A stretch of 64,000 nt of DNA from Arthrobacter ulcerisalmonis (GCF_900609065.1 NZ_UXAU01000041.1:62001-126000); one strand, 5' to 3'; positions 1-9,881 are shown, counted from the stretch's first letter. The notes: generated by a model not told the origin, from the sequence alone. A program made the numbers and translations.

Positions 1-1023
1 GCTGCCCTGCGGAGCACCGTACCGGACGCGTCGATCCTTGCCGTTGGGACGCCGTCGGGCATGGAGACCCGCTTGGTGCCCGCAGCAGGAGTGGAATTGG
101 CCACCATCGACAGGGTGCCGTTTCCGCGCCGGCCCTCCCTGGACCTCCTGCGACTGCCCGCACGCCTCGCTGGCGCAGTCCGGCAAGCGGGGGCCATCCT
201 CGACTCAGCCGCCGCCGACGTCTTGGTGGGAGTGGGCGGCTACGTCAGTACCCCGCTGTACCTGGCAGCCCGCAGGCGAAAGATCCCCATTGTCATCCAC
301 GAAGCAAATGCCCGGCCCGGCCTCGCCAACCGGGTAGGCGCCCGACTCACGCAAAACGTTGCCGTGGCATTTGCCGGAACTCCCTTGCGCCACGCGGTCC
401 ACGTGGGCATGCCCATGCGGAAGGAAATCTCCGGCCTGGACCGGACCTCTTCCCAACGAGCCGCGCGCGAAACCCTGGGGCTGGACCTGGACCGTCCCAC
501 CTTGATCGTCACCGGCGGATCATCGGGAGCACTCAGCATCAACCGGACCGTTGCGGCCTCCGTGGCCGCCCTGCACACCGCGGGCATCCAGACCCTGCAC
601 ATTACGGGCCGGGACAAAGTGGTCCTCGACCACACCGGCGCACCGTTGTCCGCGGAGGGGTATCGCCAGGTGGAGTACGTTGCGGGAATGGAACTCGTCT
701 ACGCGGCAGCAGACCTCCTGCTGGCCCGCTCTGGTGCCGCCACAGTCTGCGAAGTAGCCGCGGTAGGTGTCCCTGCCGTCTTGGTACCCCTTCCCATTGG
801 TAACGGCGAACAGGCACTTAACGCCGCCGGCTTGGTGACTGCCGGAGGTGCCGTCCTCGTGGCAGACCGCGACTTCACCGCCGACTGGGTGGCAAAGACC
901 TTGATCCCGCTCGCCACCGACCCCCACCGATTGGCCGCCATGGCCAGCAGCTCGTTTGCGCTGGGCGTCCGGAACGCCGATCAACGCATGGCCGACCTCG
1001 TCCTGAAAGCAGCGTCCGCATGA
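1..1023 (+). CDS. murG: MurG, UDP-GlcNAc:lipid I N-acetylglucosaminyltransferase (5' truncated)
   Basis: This enzyme transfers GlcNAc from UDP-GlcNAc to lipid I at the inner face of the membrane, making lipid II for peptidoglycan. The reading frame is open from base 1 and ends at 1023, giving 340 visible residues; roughly 20-30 N-terminal residues, including the glycine-rich loop, lie outside the window. Visible family features are the [12 protein letters not shown] segment, the inter-domain [12 protein letters not shown] motif, and the C-terminal nucleotide-sugar site [21 protein letters not shown] followed by [13 protein letters not shown]. The stop overlaps the murC start by 4 bases (ATGA), which fits translational coupling. 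Position ahead of murC-ftsQ-ftsZ is the standard dcw order. Confidence 0.96.
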   Translation, partial: AALRSTVPDASILAVGTPSGMETRLVPAAGVELATIDRVPFPRRPSLDLLRLPARLAGAVRQAGAILDSAAADVLVGVGGYVSTPLYLAARRRKIPIVIHEANARPGLANRVGARLTQNVAVAFAGTPLRHAVHVGMPMRKEISGLDRTSSQRAARETLGLDLDRPTLIVTGGSSGALSINRTVAASVAALHTAGIQTLHITGRDKVVLDHTGAPLSAEGYRQVEYVAGMELVYAAADLLLARSGAATVCEVAAVGVPAVLVPLPIGNGEQALNAAGLVTAGGAVLVADRDFTADWVAKTLIPLATDPHRLAAMASSSFALGVRNADQRMADLVLKAASA

Positions 1024-2393
1024 ACCAGCCCATCCCAGACCTCAGCGCGCTTGGCCGGACACACTTCATTGGCATCGGCGGCGTAGGGATGTCCGCGGTA
1101 GCCCGCATCATGGTTGCCAGGGGCGTGGCCGTCAGCGGCAGTGACGCCAAGAACCTCCCCGTGATGGCGGACCTGGCTGCCGGCGGGGCCCGGATTGCCG
1201 TGGGCTACGCCGCGGCCAACCTCGGCGATGCCCAGACGGTGGTTGCCGGCTCGGCGATCCGGGAGGACAACCCCGAACTTGCCGCCGCACGCGCAGCCGG
1301 CCTGCCAATCCTGCACCGCTCGGAGGCATTGGCCGCCACCATGGCCGCAGACACGGCGGTCACGGTGGCTGGAACTCACGGAAAATCCACCACCACCTCC
1401 ATGGTGGCCGTGCTACTGAAGGGCGCTGGGCTGGACCCGTCCTTCGCGATCGGCGCCAACGTCCCAGCCCTGGGCGTCAACGCTGCCTCCGGATCCACGC
1501 CCATCTTCGTCGCCGAGGCGGACGAATCGGACGCTTCGTTCCTGAACTACCGCCCCCAGATCGCCGTGGTCACCAACGTGGAACCAGACCACCTGGACTT
1601 CTACGGCACCGCTGAGGCCGTCTTCGCATCCTTCGACCGATTCACGGCGCTGCTGCCGGCGGATGGGCTGCTCATTGCCTGCGCTGACGACGCCGGCGCG
1701 CTGGCTTTGGCGCAACGGACCAAGGCGCAGGGCACCACCCGGGTCCTGCTCTACGGCACTGCCGAGGGCGCAGACGTCCAGCTGCACGACGGCGGCCCCG
1801 GCCGCGTCTCGGTGTCCACCGGGACCGGTGACTACCAGCTGTCGCTGCAAGTTCCAGGGCGGCACAATGCCCTCAACGCTGCGGCCGCGTTCGCCGTGGC
1901 CGTGGAACTGGGAGTGGATCCCGCCGCCGCGGCGGCCGCTTTGGCCCAGTTTTCCGGTGCCTCCCGTCGGTTCGAGCTGAAGGGCACCGCCGGGGGAGTG
2001 CGCGTGTTTGACGACTACGCGCACCATCCCACAGAGGTTCGTGCAGCGTTGACCGCTGCACGTTCGGTGGCTGACGGAAAACGGGTGCACGTATTGTTCC
2101 AGCCCCATTTGTTCTCCCGCACCCGGGAATTCGCCCGGGAGTTCGCCGAGGCGCTGAACCTCGCGGACACTGCGCTGGTCCTGGACATCTACCCGGCCAG
2201 GGAGGACCCCATTCCGGGTGTCAGCAGCCAACTCATCGTTGACCACCTCTCGGCCAGAGGCAAGCTGGTCAGCGCAACGGATGCTGTGGCTGCGCTGGCA
2301 GGCGTTGCTGCCGACGGCGACGTGGTGCTGACGGTGGGGGCTGGCGATGTGACAGCCTACGGACCGCGCATCGTTGAGGCGCTCCATGCCTAG
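1020..2393 (+). CDS. murC: MurC, UDP-N-acetylmuramate--L-alanine ligase
   Basis: This cytoplasmic Mur ligase adds L-alanine to UDP-MurNAc with ATP, the first step of the peptidoglycan stem peptide. The 457 residues match the family length. An N-terminal Rossmann-like segment carries [14 protein letters not shown] near residues 15-28. The ATP-binding loop GTHGKSTTT is at residues 118-126, and the central domain has EADESDASF and [11 protein letters not shown]. The C-terminal domain shows [10 protein letters not shown]. The ATG start overlaps the murG stop, and the ftsQ start overlaps the murC end, so murG-murC-ftsQ read as one transcription unit. Confidence 0.98.
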   Translation: MNQPIPDLSALGRTHFIGIGGVGMSAVARIMVARGVAVSGSDAKNLPVMADLAAGGARIAVGYAAANLGDAQTVVAGSAIREDNPELAAARAAGLPILHRSEALAATMAADTAVTVAGTHGKSTTTSMVAVLLKGAGLDPSFAIGANVPALGVNAASGSTPIFVAEADESDASFLNYRPQIAVVTNVEPDHLDFYGTAEAVFASFDRFTALLPADGLLIACADDAGALALAQRTKAQGTTRVLLYGTAEGADVQLHDGGPGRVSVSTGTGDYQLSLQVPGRHNALNAAAAFAVAVELGVDPAAAAAALAQFSGASRRFELKGTAGGVRVFDDYAHHPTEVRAALTAARSVADGKRVHVLFQPHLFSRTREFAREFAEALNLADTALVLDIYPAREDPIPGVSSQLIVDHLSARGKLVSATDAVAALAGVAADGDVVLTVGAGDVTAYGPRIVEALHA

Positions 2394-3435
2394 CTCACGC
2401 CGCCCCACCTACACCTCGGCCGGGCAGAAGGGCCGGGAAGGCTTGACGCCCGCCGGTCCGCCCCCAGCTGGACCCGAAGAACCGACGGCCAAGGAAGCGC
2501 CCCGCACACCGGCCGCTGAGGTTATCTCCGCCTCTCGTAGCCTGCCGGAGTCGCCCACGACGGTCAAGAAGTCGAAACAGGGGCAATCGACCACGCCGGG
2601 GGATGCCACCAAGGCCGCCCGTTCCAGCACGCCGGAAAAGTCCAGGAAGTCGCTGCCCAGCCTGCCGAAACGGAAGAAGGCAACCGCCACGACGCCGGCC
2701 GATGCCACCCGCCAGAATGTGCTGGCCTTTCCCGAGCCGAAGCGCAAGCGGCGCCGGCGGACGATCGCACTCGTCGCCGGGTCCGTGCTTGCCGTCGTGG
2801 CCGCACTATTGCTCGCTGCCATCTATTCGCCCGTTCTGGCGCTGAAGGACGTCACCGTGTCTGGCACCCGGCTGCTCACGCCTGCCCAGGTCCAGACCGC
2901 ATTGGCACCCCTGCAAGGCAAACCGCTGCCGCAAATCAGCAACGACGAGGTTACCCGGCTGCTGGAACCACTGGTCCAGGTGCGTTCGGTGCAGATCTCG
3001 GCCCGGCCGCCGTCGGGATTGGCCGTGCAGATCGACGAACGCGTGCCCGTGGCCTTGGTCAAACAGGGCGAGCAGTACCAGCTGGTGGACGTCGACGGCG
3101 TCCGGCTGGCAGACACTGCCGACCCCGCTTCGGTCGCCTTGCCGGTGATCGACGGCGGCGCAGGCACCATCGGCCAAGACCTGTTCCGCGCCACCACCAA
3201 CGTCCTGGCCGCGCTCCCGGCGGACGTGCTGGCCAAGTTGTCCAATGCCTCGGCCCAGTCCGTTGACGCCGTGGAGCTCAAATTGGTGGACGGCCAGACC
3301 ATCGTCTGGGGGAACGCGTCCGAGAAGGAACTCAAGGCCAAGGTGCTGGCGGCGCTATTGACCGTCCCCGTGGATGCCAAAAATCCCGTGCGAGTCTATG
3401 ACGTCAGCGTGCCACGCCATCCCGTCACCCGGTGA
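2386..3435 (+). CDS. ftsQ: FtsQ/DivIB cell-division protein
   Basis: A bitopic divisome protein that links septal peptidoglycan synthesis to the Z ring. I chose the ATG at 2386, which overlaps the murC stop by 8 bases, giving 349 residues; a TTG 12 bases upstream is also open. Residues 1-125 form a long cytoplasmic tail rich in Pro, Ser, Thr, Lys and Arg. A single membrane span lies at about 126-148, directly after an RRRR basic cluster. The extracytoplasmic POTRA region begins near SPVLALKDVTVSG (about residues 148-220), followed by the FtsQ domain. The tail is longer than in E. coli, which is common in actinobacteria. Identity rests on the POTRA pattern and dcw position. Confidence 0.93.
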   Translation: MPSSRRPTYTSAGQKGREGLTPAGPPPAGPEEPTAKEAPRTPAAEVISASRSLPESPTTVKKSKQGQSTTPGDATKAARSSTPEKSRKSLPSLPKRKKATATTPADATRQNVLAFPEPKRKRRRRTIALVAGSVLAVVAALLLAAIYSPVLALKDVTVSGTRLLTPAQVQTALAPLQGKPLPQISNDEVTRLLEPLVQVRSVQISARPPSGLAVQIDERVPVALVKQGEQYQLVDVDGVRLADTADPASVALPVIDGGAGTIGQDLFRATTNVLAALPADVLAKLSNASAQSVDAVELKLVDGQTIVWGNASEKELKAKVLAALLTVPVDAKNPVRVYDVSVPRHPVTR

Positions 3436-3509
3436 GCCGCTTTATTTCGCGTATTAATCCGACACGCGGACCCGGTTATTGAATGTGGGATACAGAGCAA
3501 ATACCGTCA

Positions 3510-3539
3510 TTGACATGAGTTACTTGACATAACTATAAC
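3510..3539 (+). promoter_or_regulatory. Probable housekeeping promoter for ftsZ
   Basis: The ftsQ-ftsZ gap (3436-3646) is unusually AT-rich for this genome. It holds TTGACA at 3510-3515 and TATAAC at 3534-3539 with an 18-base spacer, a near-consensus sigma-70 promoter. A second TTGACA lies at 3524-3529. Transcription from here would give ftsZ a leader of about 100 bases and let it be expressed independently of the upstream mur genes. Confidence 0.65.
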
Positions 3540-3646
3540 CCTCAAGTCGAAGGTTAAGGTTAGCGGGTTCACGCCCGGCACAAGATATTGCTCGCAGGAT
3601 TCAGCAGTACACACGAACACAAAGACACGAACAAGGGACACGTAAC

Positions 3647-4882
3647 GTGGCAGCTCCGCAGAACTACTTGGCCGTCATCAAAGTCGTCGGCATCGGCGGC
3701 GGTGGCGTCAACGCAGTCAACCGAATGATCGATGTCGGCCTCCGGGGCGTTGAATTCATCGCCATCAACACCGATGCCCAGGCTCTGCTGATGAGTGACG
3801 CTGACGTCAAACTCGACGTAGGCCGCGAACTGACCCGTGGCTTGGGTGCCGGCGCCAATCCGGAGGTGGGCAAGCAGGCCGCCGAGGATCACGCTGACGA
3901 GATCGAAGAGGTCCTTCGCGGCGCCGACATGGTGTTTGTGACGGCTGGCGAAGGCGGCGGTACCGGTACCGGTGGCGCCCCCGTCGTGGCCCGAATTGCC
4001 CGTTCCCTCGGGGCCCTGACCATCGGTGTGGTGACCCGTCCCTTCACGTTCGAGGGCCGCCGTCGTGCAGGTTCCGCCGAAACCGGTATCGATGCGCTGC
4101 GCGACGAGGTGGACACACTGATCGTGATCCCCAACGATCGCCTGCTCTCCATCAGCGATCGCAACGTCTCCGTGCTGGATGCCTTCCGCTCCGCGGACCA
4201 GGTCCTGCTCTCGGGCGTCCAGGGCATCACCGACCTCATCACCACCCCCGGCCTGATCAACCTCGACTTCGCAGACGTCAAGTCCGTCATGCAGGGTGCA
4301 GGTTCGGCGCTGATGGGTATCGGCTCGGCACGCGGCGAGGATCGGGCCGTCAAGGCCGCCGAACTTGCCATTGCCTCCCCGCTGCTGGAAGCCTCGATCG
4401 ACGGTGCCCACGGCGTCCTGCTGTCCATCCAGGGCGGCTCGGACCTGGGCCTCTTCGAAATCAACGAAGCAGCCCGCCTGGTCCAGGAAGTGGCGCACCC
4501 CGAGGCCAACATCATCTTCGGTGCCGTCATTGACGACGCCCTCGGCGATGAAGCCCGTGTCACGGTCATCGCTGCCGGCTTCGACGACGTCAAGGCCACC
4601 TCGCCCTCCATGGACCAGTCGCAGCCCCAGGTTGCGCCGCAGCGTCCCGCAGCTCCCGCAGCAGGCCCGGCGCCCACCCAGGCGCCGTCCGCTGGTACCC
4701 AGCACGCCAATGTGCAGCCGGTCCACGCCGGAGTAGGGGCAGGCCTGAGCAACTGGGGCCAGCAGCGTGCCACCGCCGTCCCGGCCGACTCCGGCTTCGA
4801 CGTTGACCTGCCCTCCGTGGTGGAGCCGGACCTCACCGGCAGCCGCTCGGATGACCTGGATGTCCCCGACTTCCTGAAGTAG
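3647..4882 (+). CDS. ftsZ: FtsZ, tubulin-like cell-division GTPase
   Basis: FtsZ polymerises with GTP into the Z ring that recruits the division machinery. The protein is 411 residues, starting at a GTG ([20 protein letters not shown]). The tubulin signature [10 protein letters not shown] is at residues 103-112, and the GTPase-activating T7 loop is seen as [11 protein letters not shown]. Residues from about 318 form a Pro/Gln/Ala-rich linker. The protein ends in [10 protein letters not shown], the conserved C-terminal peptide known in actinobacteria to bind partners such as SepF and FtsW; sepF lies 1.5 kb downstream. A dedicated promoter lies upstream and pgeF follows after 7 bases. Confidence 0.99.
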   Translation: MAAPQNYLAVIKVVGIGGGGVNAVNRMIDVGLRGVEFIAINTDAQALLMSDADVKLDVGRELTRGLGAGANPEVGKQAAEDHADEIEEVLRGADMVFVTAGEGGGTGTGGAPVVARIARSLGALTIGVVTRPFTFEGRRRAGSAETGIDALRDEVDTLIVIPNDRLLSISDRNVSVLDAFRSADQVLLSGVQGITDLITTPGLINLDFADVKSVMQGAGSALMGIGSARGEDRAVKAAELAIASPLLEASIDGAHGVLLSIQGGSDLGLFEINEAARLVQEVAHPEANIIFGAVIDDALGDEARVTVIAAGFDDVKATSPSMDQSQPQVAPQRPAAPAAGPAPTQAPSAGTQHANVQPVHAGVGAGLSNWGQQRATAVPADSGFDVDLPSVVEPDLTGSRSDDLDVPDFLK

Positions 4883-4889
4883 GCCTCGC

Positions 4890-5579
4890 TTGTTCGCATG
4901 GCGGAAAGAGATCCTGCCGGGGGTCACGGCTGCTTTTACCAACGCCGACGCCGGCAACCTCGCCCTGCACGTGGGGGACGATCCAGCAGTAGTCGCAGCG
5001 CGTCGCGCCCAACTTGAAGAGACGTTGGGCGTGGCGCCTGCTGGACTGAAGTTCATGAATCAGGTCCACGGCTCTGCTGTGGCGCTGATGACAGCGGACA
5101 GTACGGCGCCCGAAGCAGACGCCATGGTGTCCCAAGGCGTTCCGCTGGCCGTCATGGTGGCCGACTGCATTCCGGTGCTGCTGGCTGGTGTTGGACCCAC
5201 GGGGCCGGTGCTTGCCGCGGTGCATGCAGGCAGGCCGGGAGTGGCCAACGGCATTGTGCCGACTGCGGTCGAGGCCATGCGTGCCGTGGGCGCTGAGAAT
5301 ATCCGCGCGTGGCTGGGTCCCTCCATCTGCGGGCACTGCTATGAGGTCCCCGAGGCTTTGCGCGCTGAAGTTTCTGCCCTGGTCCCGGCGACCTACGGCG
5401 TCACATCGTGGGGGACCCCCAGCCTGGACCTCCCCGCAGGAGCCATCAGCCAGCTGGCCGCCGTCGGGGTGTCCATAGAGTTCACCGGCGCGTGCACCCT
5501 GGAGACCGAATCCTTGTTTTCGTACCGCCGGGACCAACGGACCGGACGTTTCGCCGGAGTGCTGGTGACCCATGACTGA
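4890..5579 (+). CDS. pgeF: PgeF/YfiH-type multicopper-oxidase-fold protein
   Basis: A member of the laccase-domain family (PgeF, formerly YfiH). Family members have been described as purine nucleoside phosphorylases/adenosine deaminases and, in E. coli, as editors of misincorporated L-Ser in peptidoglycan precursors. The 229 residues show the metal-site segments NQVHGSAV, ADCIPVLL and AVHAGRPGV, and GPSICGHCYEV. The start is TTG (MFAWRKEILPGV), 7 bases after the ftsZ stop. The 3' end overlaps yggS by 8 bases. The gene occurs right after ftsZ in many actinobacteria. Family assignment is firm; the physiological substrate here is not shown by the sequence. Confidence 0.9.
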   Translation: MFAWRKEILPGVTAAFTNADAGNLALHVGDDPAVVAARRAQLEETLGVAPAGLKFMNQVHGSAVALMTADSTAPEADAMVSQGVPLAVMVADCIPVLLAGVGPTGPVLAAVHAGRPGVANGIVPTAVEAMRAVGAENIRAWLGPSICGHCYEVPEALRAEVSALVPATYGVTSWGTPSLDLPAGAISQLAAVGVSIEFTGACTLETESLFSYRRDQRTGRFAGVLVTHD

Positions 5580-6324
5580 GCCCCTGAATCCTTCACCTGT
5601 GGACCCTGCCGATACGCGCACGGCTGAGCTCGCTGGCCGACTGGCAGTCGTGGGGAACCGGATCCAGGCCGCCATGTCCAGTGCGGGCAAGCAGGCAGCT
5701 GCCCCTCGGCTGATTGTGATCACCAAATTCCACCCGGCCGCTGACATCCGTCGGCTTGCGGACCTGGGCGTGCGGGATGTCGGTGAAAACCGGGACCAGG
5801 AAGCCGCTGCGAAGGCAGTGGAGTTAGCCGACTGCGGGCTCACCTGGCATTTTGTGGGCCAGGTGCAGACCAAGAAGGCCAAATCGGTGGCCCGTTACGC
5901 AGCGGCAGTGCATTCGGTGGACAGGCCGCAACTCGTCGACGCCTTGGCCAAAGCCATTGCTGTAGAGCAGGCAGGGTCCGGCCGGGCTGACCTCGAGTGT
6001 TTCATCCAGGTGGGCCTCGATGAGGATGCAGCTGAGGGCAGGGGAGGTGCGGCTCCTGCGGTGGTGCCCCACCTGGCGGACCAGGTAGCTGCTGCCGCTG
6101 GCTTGCGCCTGGCAGGGGTGATGGCGGTGGCGCCGCTGGGTGTCGACCCCGAAGCGGCCTTCGAGAAACTTGCCCGGGTATCGGCGGAACTGGTGGCCCA
6201 GCATCCTGATGCCGGCGCGATTTCCGCGGGCATGAGCCAGGACTTGGAAGCCGCCATCAAGTTCGGTGCGACACACCTGCGGATCGGTTCCGATATTCTC
6301 GGAACACGCCCCGCCTTGGGGTAG
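5572..6324 (+). CDS. YggS/PLPBP-family pyridoxal-phosphate homeostasis protein
   Basis: A PLP-binding single-domain TIM barrel related to the N-terminal domain of alanine racemase. Family members buffer PLP and have no established catalytic activity. The 250 residues carry the PLP-lysine segment [16 protein letters not shown], then [24 protein letters not shown], the [12 protein letters not shown] motif and the phosphate-binding RIGSDILG near the C-terminus. In most homologues the last two read SMGMS and RIGTAIFG. The start overlaps the pgeF stop, implying coupling. The location between ftsZ and sepF is conserved in Gram-positive bacteria, although the reason for the association is not known. 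Confidence 0.93.
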   Translation: MTEPLNPSPVDPADTRTAELAGRLAVVGNRIQAAMSSAGKQAAAPRLIVITKFHPAADIRRLADLGVRDVGENRDQEAAAKAVELADCGLTWHFVGQVQTKKAKSVARYAAAVHSVDRPQLVDALAKAIAVEQAGSGRADLECFIQVGLDEDAAEGRGGAAPAVVPHLADQVAAAAGLRLAGVMAVAPLGVDPEAAFEKLARVSAELVAQHPDAGAISAGMSQDLEAAIKFGATHLRIGSDILGTRPALG

Positions 6325-6416
6325 CGTCGGTTTTATTGGAAGTGATGGGCGGATATTCCAGTGCTGTCAAATCATTGGACGGCCCGCAACCGGGACACAC
6401 GAACGAGGAGTCGACC

Positions 6417-6947
6417 ATGGCCGGCGCTCTGCGCAAGACAATGATCTATCTTGGGCTCGCCGACGGCGATGAGCATTACGAGTCCGAGCACCAAACCACA
6501 CGAAAGGACGAAGGCGAAACGATGGAAGCAGACCGCGAGGAACGCCGTGCACCAGCACCGGTCCGCGAAGTCAGCCGCGAATCGTCTTACAGCCCCGATG
6601 ATGAATACCGTGCGCCTGTGACCCCCATTAAGCGTGCGGCCTCCAGCCGAGAAGAGCACGCCGGGTTGCGACAGATCACCACCATCCACCCGCGCTCCTA
6701 CAACGATGCCAAACTCATCGGTGAGAGCTTCCGCGACGGCATTCCGGTGATCATGAACGTCACCGATATGGGCGAAGCTGACGCCAAACGGCTCGTCGAC
6801 TTTTCCGCGGGGCTTGTCTTCGGGTTGCGCGGCAGCATTGAGCGCGTCACCAACAAGGTTTTCCTGCTCTCACCCTCCTACGTTGAGGTCATCGGAGACG
6901 ACAAGAAAGTCAGCGACACCCAGGCCAGTTTCTTCAACCAGAGCTGA
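6417..6947 (+). CDS. sepF: SepF, FtsZ membrane anchor
   Basis: SepF tethers FtsZ to the membrane and organises Z-ring filaments in Gram-positive bacteria. I chose the ATG at 6417 because GAGGAG lies just upstream and the first residues ([19 protein letters not shown]) form the amphipathic membrane-binding helix typical of the family. A longer open frame starting at 6336 lacks these signs. The product is 176 residues: N-terminal helix, charged linker to about residue 80, then the SepF core from about residue 84 ([20 protein letters not shown] to [11 protein letters not shown]). A 15-bp perfect hairpin follows the stop, so the ftsZ-pgeF-yggS-sepF unit probably ends here. Confidence 0.95.
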   Translation: MAGALRKTMIYLGLADGDEHYESEHQTTRKDEGETMEADREERRAPAPVREVSRESSYSPDDEYRAPVTPIKRAASSREEHAGLRQITTIHPRSYNDAKLIGESFRDGIPVIMNVTDMGEADAKRLVDFSAGLVFGLRGSIERVTNKVFLLSPSYVEVIGDDKKVSDTQASFFNQS

Positions 6948-6962
6948 CCACCAGACGGACGC

Positions 6963-6996
6963 CAGATGCCAGGCAGGGACACCTGCCTGGCATCTG
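6963..6996 (+). terminator. Hairpin terminator after sepF
   Basis: A perfect 15-bp stem (6963-6977 with 6982-6996) closes on a 4-base loop GACA, starting 16 bases after the sepF stop. It is not followed by a T run, as is usual for actinobacterial terminators. Confidence 0.7.
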
Positions 6997-7061
6997 TGCT
7001 GAAATAGAGGATCGGCTCCGGCCGCCCAACATCACTATCGACATGGAGTTACGAGTACGTC

Positions 7062-7349
7062 ATGGGAATTGTCTTCGGACTTGTGTATCTCGCCCTCCTC
7101 CTGTTTTTCGTGGCTTTGATCATCCGCCTCGTCTTCGACTGGGTCCAGATGTTTGCCCGGCAGTGGCGCCCCCGGGGCGTGGCCCTCGTCACTGCGCATA
7201 CTGTGTACTCCATCACTGATCCGCCGCTGAACTTGCTGCGCCGCCTCATCCCGCCGTTGCGCCTTGGCGGCATCACCTTGGATCTAGGCTTCCTGGTTCT
7301 CTTTATTGCGGTGAGCATCCTGATGGGAATCACGCGGAGTTTCGCATAA
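7062..7349 (+). CDS. YggT-family membrane protein
   Basis: A 95-residue integral membrane protein with two predicted spans, residues about 3-27 (IVFGLVYLALLLFFVALIIRL) and about 74-92 (LGFLVLFIAVSILMGI). The loop between them carries the family segment YSITDPPLNLLRRLIPPLRLGGITLDL. YggT proteins lie between sepF and divIVA in most Gram-positive dcw clusters and are thought to act in cell division or envelope integrity, but no biochemical function is established. The gene stands between the sepF terminator and the divIVA promoter region. Confidence 0.9.
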   Translation: MGIVFGLVYLALLLFFVALIIRLVFDWVQMFARQWRPRGVALVTAHTVYSITDPPLNLLRRLIPPLRLGGITLDLGFLVLFIAVSILMGITRSFA

Positions 7350-7376
7350 ATAATTCAAAAACTTGCCATGCGCCCA

Positions 7377-7442
7377 GTTCCCGCTCCGGGAACGGCTAGG
7401 GTGAAGGAAAGAAAAACCACGACGTCGACACGGTTGTGTCGA
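7377..7442. promoter_or_regulatory. Two dyads in the divIVA upstream region
   Basis: The yggT-divIVA gap (7350-7526) holds two perfect inverted repeats. One is GTTCCCG-CTC-CGGGAAC at 7377-7393. The other is TCGACAC-GGTT-GTGTCGA at 7425-7442. Neither is followed by a T run. They could be the yggT terminator, operators, or mRNA structure in a divIVA leader. Confidence 0.4.
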
Positions 7443-7526
7443 ATTAGAGGTAGCAGACCAAATTTAGGTACCGTAGTTTTGACGGCCGGAAGGCCTGCTG
7501 ACTAACCAGACCAGTGAGGTGACCAG

Positions 7527-8249
7527 ATGGCTTTGACGCCAGAAGACGTTGTCAACAAACGCTTTCAGCCCACCAAGTTCCGCGAGGGCTATGACCAGGA
7601 TGAAGTTGATGACTTCCTGGACGAAATCGTCGTCGAACTCCGACGCCTGACGCAGGAAAACGAAGACCTTCGCAAGAAGCTCGCCGAATCCGGAACCAGC
7701 GTCCCGGCAGCTGCGACTGCAGCCGCACCCGTGGTGGAGAAGGTTCCCGCGCCCGCCAAGGCTGACAAGGACGATTCAGCCGAGAAGGCAGAGGCAGCCA
7801 AGGCCGCCGAAGCTGCCGAGGACGCCAAGAAGAAGGACGCCCAGCCGGCTGCCCCCGCAGCTGTTGCTACTCCGGCACCGGCTGCTCCGGCCGCCGCTGC
7901 AGCGCCTGCCCAGGCAAGCTCAGCGTCCGCAGAATCCGCTGCTGGCCTGTTGGCCATGGCACAGCAGATGCATGATCGCCACGTCGCTGACGGCCAGTCG
8001 CAGAAGGACAAGATCATCGCTGAGGCGCAGATCGAAGCCAGCAGCCTGGTCAACGACGCGCAGGAGAAGTCCCGCAAGATCCTTGGTGCCCTGGAACAGC
8101 AGCGTTCGGTGCTCGAGCGCAAGGTGGAGCAGCTCCGAGGCTTCGAGCGCGACTACCGCTCACGCCTGAAGGCCTACATCGAGGGTCAGCTTCGCGATCT
8201 CGACGCCCGCGGTTCGGTAGCGGCGCCGGAAGTCAGCGACGCCAACTGA
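7527..8249 (+). CDS. divIVA: DivIVA/Wag31 polar growth scaffold
   Basis: DivIVA binds curved membrane at cell poles and septa and organises polar peptidoglycan synthesis in actinobacteria. The 240 residues begin with the membrane-binding domain MALTPEDVVNKRFQPTKFRE and a short coiled coil to about residue 60. An Ala/Pro/Lys-rich disordered region follows (about 65-140). A second coiled coil (about 145-232) carries Gln, Glu and Lys heptads and ends near YIEGQLRDLDARG. The RBS GAGGTGA precedes the ATG. A strong hairpin terminator follows, so the gene looks monocistronic, as expected for an abundant scaffold. Confidence 0.96.
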   Translation: MALTPEDVVNKRFQPTKFREGYDQDEVDDFLDEIVVELRRLTQENEDLRKKLAESGTSVPAAATAAAPVVEKVPAPAKADKDDSAEKAEAAKAAEAAEDAKKKDAQPAAPAAVATPAPAAPAAAAAPAQASSASAESAAGLLAMAQQMHDRHVADGQSQKDKIIAEAQIEASSLVNDAQEKSRKILGALEQQRSVLERKVEQLRGFERDYRSRLKAYIEGQLRDLDARGSVAAPEVSDAN

Positions 8250-8269
8250 ACCACCCAGCACGTATTCTG

Positions 8270-8306
8270 AAAGCCGGTGGCTGAGGATTCCTCGGCCGCC
8301 GGCTTT
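8270..8306 (+). terminator. Rho-independent terminator after divIVA
   Basis: A 17-bp stem with two G-T wobbles pairs 8270-8286 with 8290-8306 around a 3-base loop and runs into TTTT. It lies 20 bases after the divIVA stop. Confidence 0.85.
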
Positions 8307-8341
8307 TGGCATTAACTCCAGTTTTGACGAACGAAAGCACC

Positions 8342-8926
8342 ATGACTGACGAACCTGCCGCCGACGCAGCACCTCCTGTTCCGCCCGCACCGCGAGCCCG
8401 CCGGATAGTTTTCCTGTCCCTGTTCATCGGGTTTGCCGTCTTCGCCTACGCCTTCGATCAGCTCACCAAGCTGTGGGTCGATTCCACCATGGTGGAAGGC
8501 GAACGGACGCCGGTGCTGCCACCGCTGCTGCACTGGTACTTCATCAAGAACTCGGGTGCTGCGTTTTCCATCGGCGAAAACATCACCTGGGTTTTCACCC
8601 TCATCATGGCAGCGGTGGCAGTCACCATCCTCTTCCAAGTCCGAAAACTGGGCTCCAAATGGTGGTCGCTGGCCTTGGGGCTGTTGCTGGGCGGTGCGTT
8701 GGGCAACCTGACGGATCGGTTGTTCCGTGAGCCGTCCTTCGGCATGGGGCACGTTGTCGATTTCATCCAGCTGCCAAACTTTGCGATCTTCAACATCGCC
8801 GATTCGGCAGTGGTCTCTGCAGTGGTCATTATCTGCCTGCTGACCATTCGTGGCATCGCGATGGACGGTTCCAAGGTTGCAGCCAAGGAAAAGTCCGCTG
8901 CTAAGGGGTCCTCGGATCATGCCTGA
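8342..8926 (+). CDS. lspA: LspA, lipoprotein signal peptidase (signal peptidase II)
   Basis: LspA cleaves the signal peptide of diacylglyceryl-modified prolipoproteins in the membrane. The ATG at 8342 gives 194 residues; an upstream in-frame TTG at 8306 lies inside the divIVA terminator and is unlikely. Four membrane spans are visible. Family motifs are [30 protein letters not shown] with catalytic Asp125, and FNIADSAV with catalytic Asp154. The N-terminus carries an Ala/Pro-rich cytoplasmic tail, and the C-terminus a Lys/Ser tail. The stop overlaps the rluD start by 8 bases, and the lspA-rluD pair is conserved in many bacteria. Confidence 0.96.
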   Translation: MTDEPAADAAPPVPPAPRARRIVFLSLFIGFAVFAYAFDQLTKLWVDSTMVEGERTPVLPPLLHWYFIKNSGAAFSIGENITWVFTLIMAAVAVTILFQVRKLGSKWWSLALGLLLGGALGNLTDRLFREPSFGMGHVVDFIQLPNFAIFNIADSAVVSAVVIICLLTIRGIAMDGSKVAAKEKSAAKGSSDHA

Positions 8927-9845
8927 GCAGGTAGTAGTCGCCGAGGAATTCGGTGGCGTACGGGCCGACGCCGGCCTGGCGGCCCTGTTGGGTATCTCCC
9001 GTTCCGTCGCGGCGGGCCTGCTTTCTGGTGGGCACGTCCTCAGTCACGGCCGGCCGCTGGGCAAGTCCGCCAAGCTGGTGGCAGGTGATGCCCTCGAGGT
9101 CACCATCCCGGAGCGGTCCGACCCGCTGGAAGTTGTGGAGGAAGTAGTGGAAGGCCTCAAGATCCTGCTCGACGACGATGATTTCGTCGCCGTCGACAAA
9201 CCTGTTGGCGTCGCCGCCCACCCTTCTCCGGGCTGGGTTGGACCCACAGTAGTGGGTGGCCTGGCCGGTGCCGGCTACCGCATTTCGACCTCCGGTTCGC
9301 CGGAACGGGCAGGCATTGTCCATCGGCTCGATGTGGGCACCTCAGGGGTCATGGTGGTGGCCAAGACCGAGCGCGCCTACACCGTGCTGAAACGGGCTTT
9401 CAAGGAACGCACCGTCGAGAAGGTCTACCACGCCGTGGTTCAAGGGCTGCCAGATCCGCTGGCGGGCACCATTGACGCCCCCATTGGCCGGCATCCCGGA
9501 CACGATTGGCGCTTCGCCGTCATTGAAGACGGTAGGCCGTCCGTGACCCACTATGAGGTGCTGGAAGCGTTCGGCAAGGCAAGCCTGGTGGAAGTCCACC
9601 TGGAGACCGGCAGGACCCACCAGATCCGGGTCCACTTCTCCGCGCTGCGTCATCCCTGCGCCGGTGACCTCACGTACGGGGCGGATCCCCGGTTGGCGGC
9701 TACGCTGGGGCTCACCCGGCAGTGGCTGCACGCCAAGGAGCTCGGCTTCGACCACCCTGTCACGGGGGAGCGGGTGCAGGTTACCAGCGACTACCCACAG
9801 GATCTGGCCTACGCCCTGGAAATCCTGGGCTCCGGCCAAGCCTGA
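8919..9845 (+). CDS. rluD: RluD-family 23S rRNA pseudouridine synthase
   Basis: This enzyme isomerises uridine to pseudouridine in large-subunit rRNA. The ATG at 8919 gives 308 residues. An N-terminal S4 RNA-binding domain spans about residues 15-75 ([26 protein letters not shown]). The catalytic domain has [12 protein letters not shown] and the active-site motif [15 protein letters not shown], whose Asp is the nucleophile. [19 protein letters not shown] follows toward the C-terminus. The start overlaps the lspA stop, so the two are co-transcribed. The exact uridines modified cannot be told from sequence. Confidence 0.94.
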   Translation: MPEQVVVAEEFGGVRADAGLAALLGISRSVAAGLLSGGHVLSHGRPLGKSAKLVAGDALEVTIPERSDPLEVVEEVVEGLKILLDDDDFVAVDKPVGVAAHPSPGWVGPTVVGGLAGAGYRISTSGSPERAGIVHRLDVGTSGVMVVAKTERAYTVLKRAFKERTVEKVYHAVVQGLPDPLAGTIDAPIGRHPGHDWRFAVIEDGRPSVTHYEVLEAFGKASLVEVHLETGRTHQIRVHFSALRHPCAGDLTYGADPRLAATLGLTRQWLHAKELGFDHPVTGERVQVTSDYPQDLAYALEILGSGQA

Positions 9846-9868
9846 TTCGGCTGCCAAACACCAGCCCG

Positions 9869-9881
9869 TAGAATGGTCCGG
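9869..9881 (+). promoter_or_regulatory. -10 box placing dnaE as leaderless
   Basis: TAGAAT at 9869-9874 is followed by 6 bases and then the GTG start at 9881. No Shine-Dalgarno sequence is present, so the transcript probably begins at the start codon. Confidence 0.6.

Noticed and set aside
2374-2385. Earlier TTG start for ftsQ
   Set aside because: The ATG at 2386 has the usual short overlap with the murC stop; the TTG adds only four residues.
3569-5056. Long minus-strand open frame of 495 codons opposite ftsZ
   Set aside because: It mirrors ftsZ and pgeF, has no recognisable domain, and is expected in GC-rich DNA where the antisense of a real gene lacks stops.
7436-7530. Riboswitch in the divIVA leader
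   Set aside because: Apart from one short hairpin I see no conserved riboswitch core, and divIVA is not a usual target.
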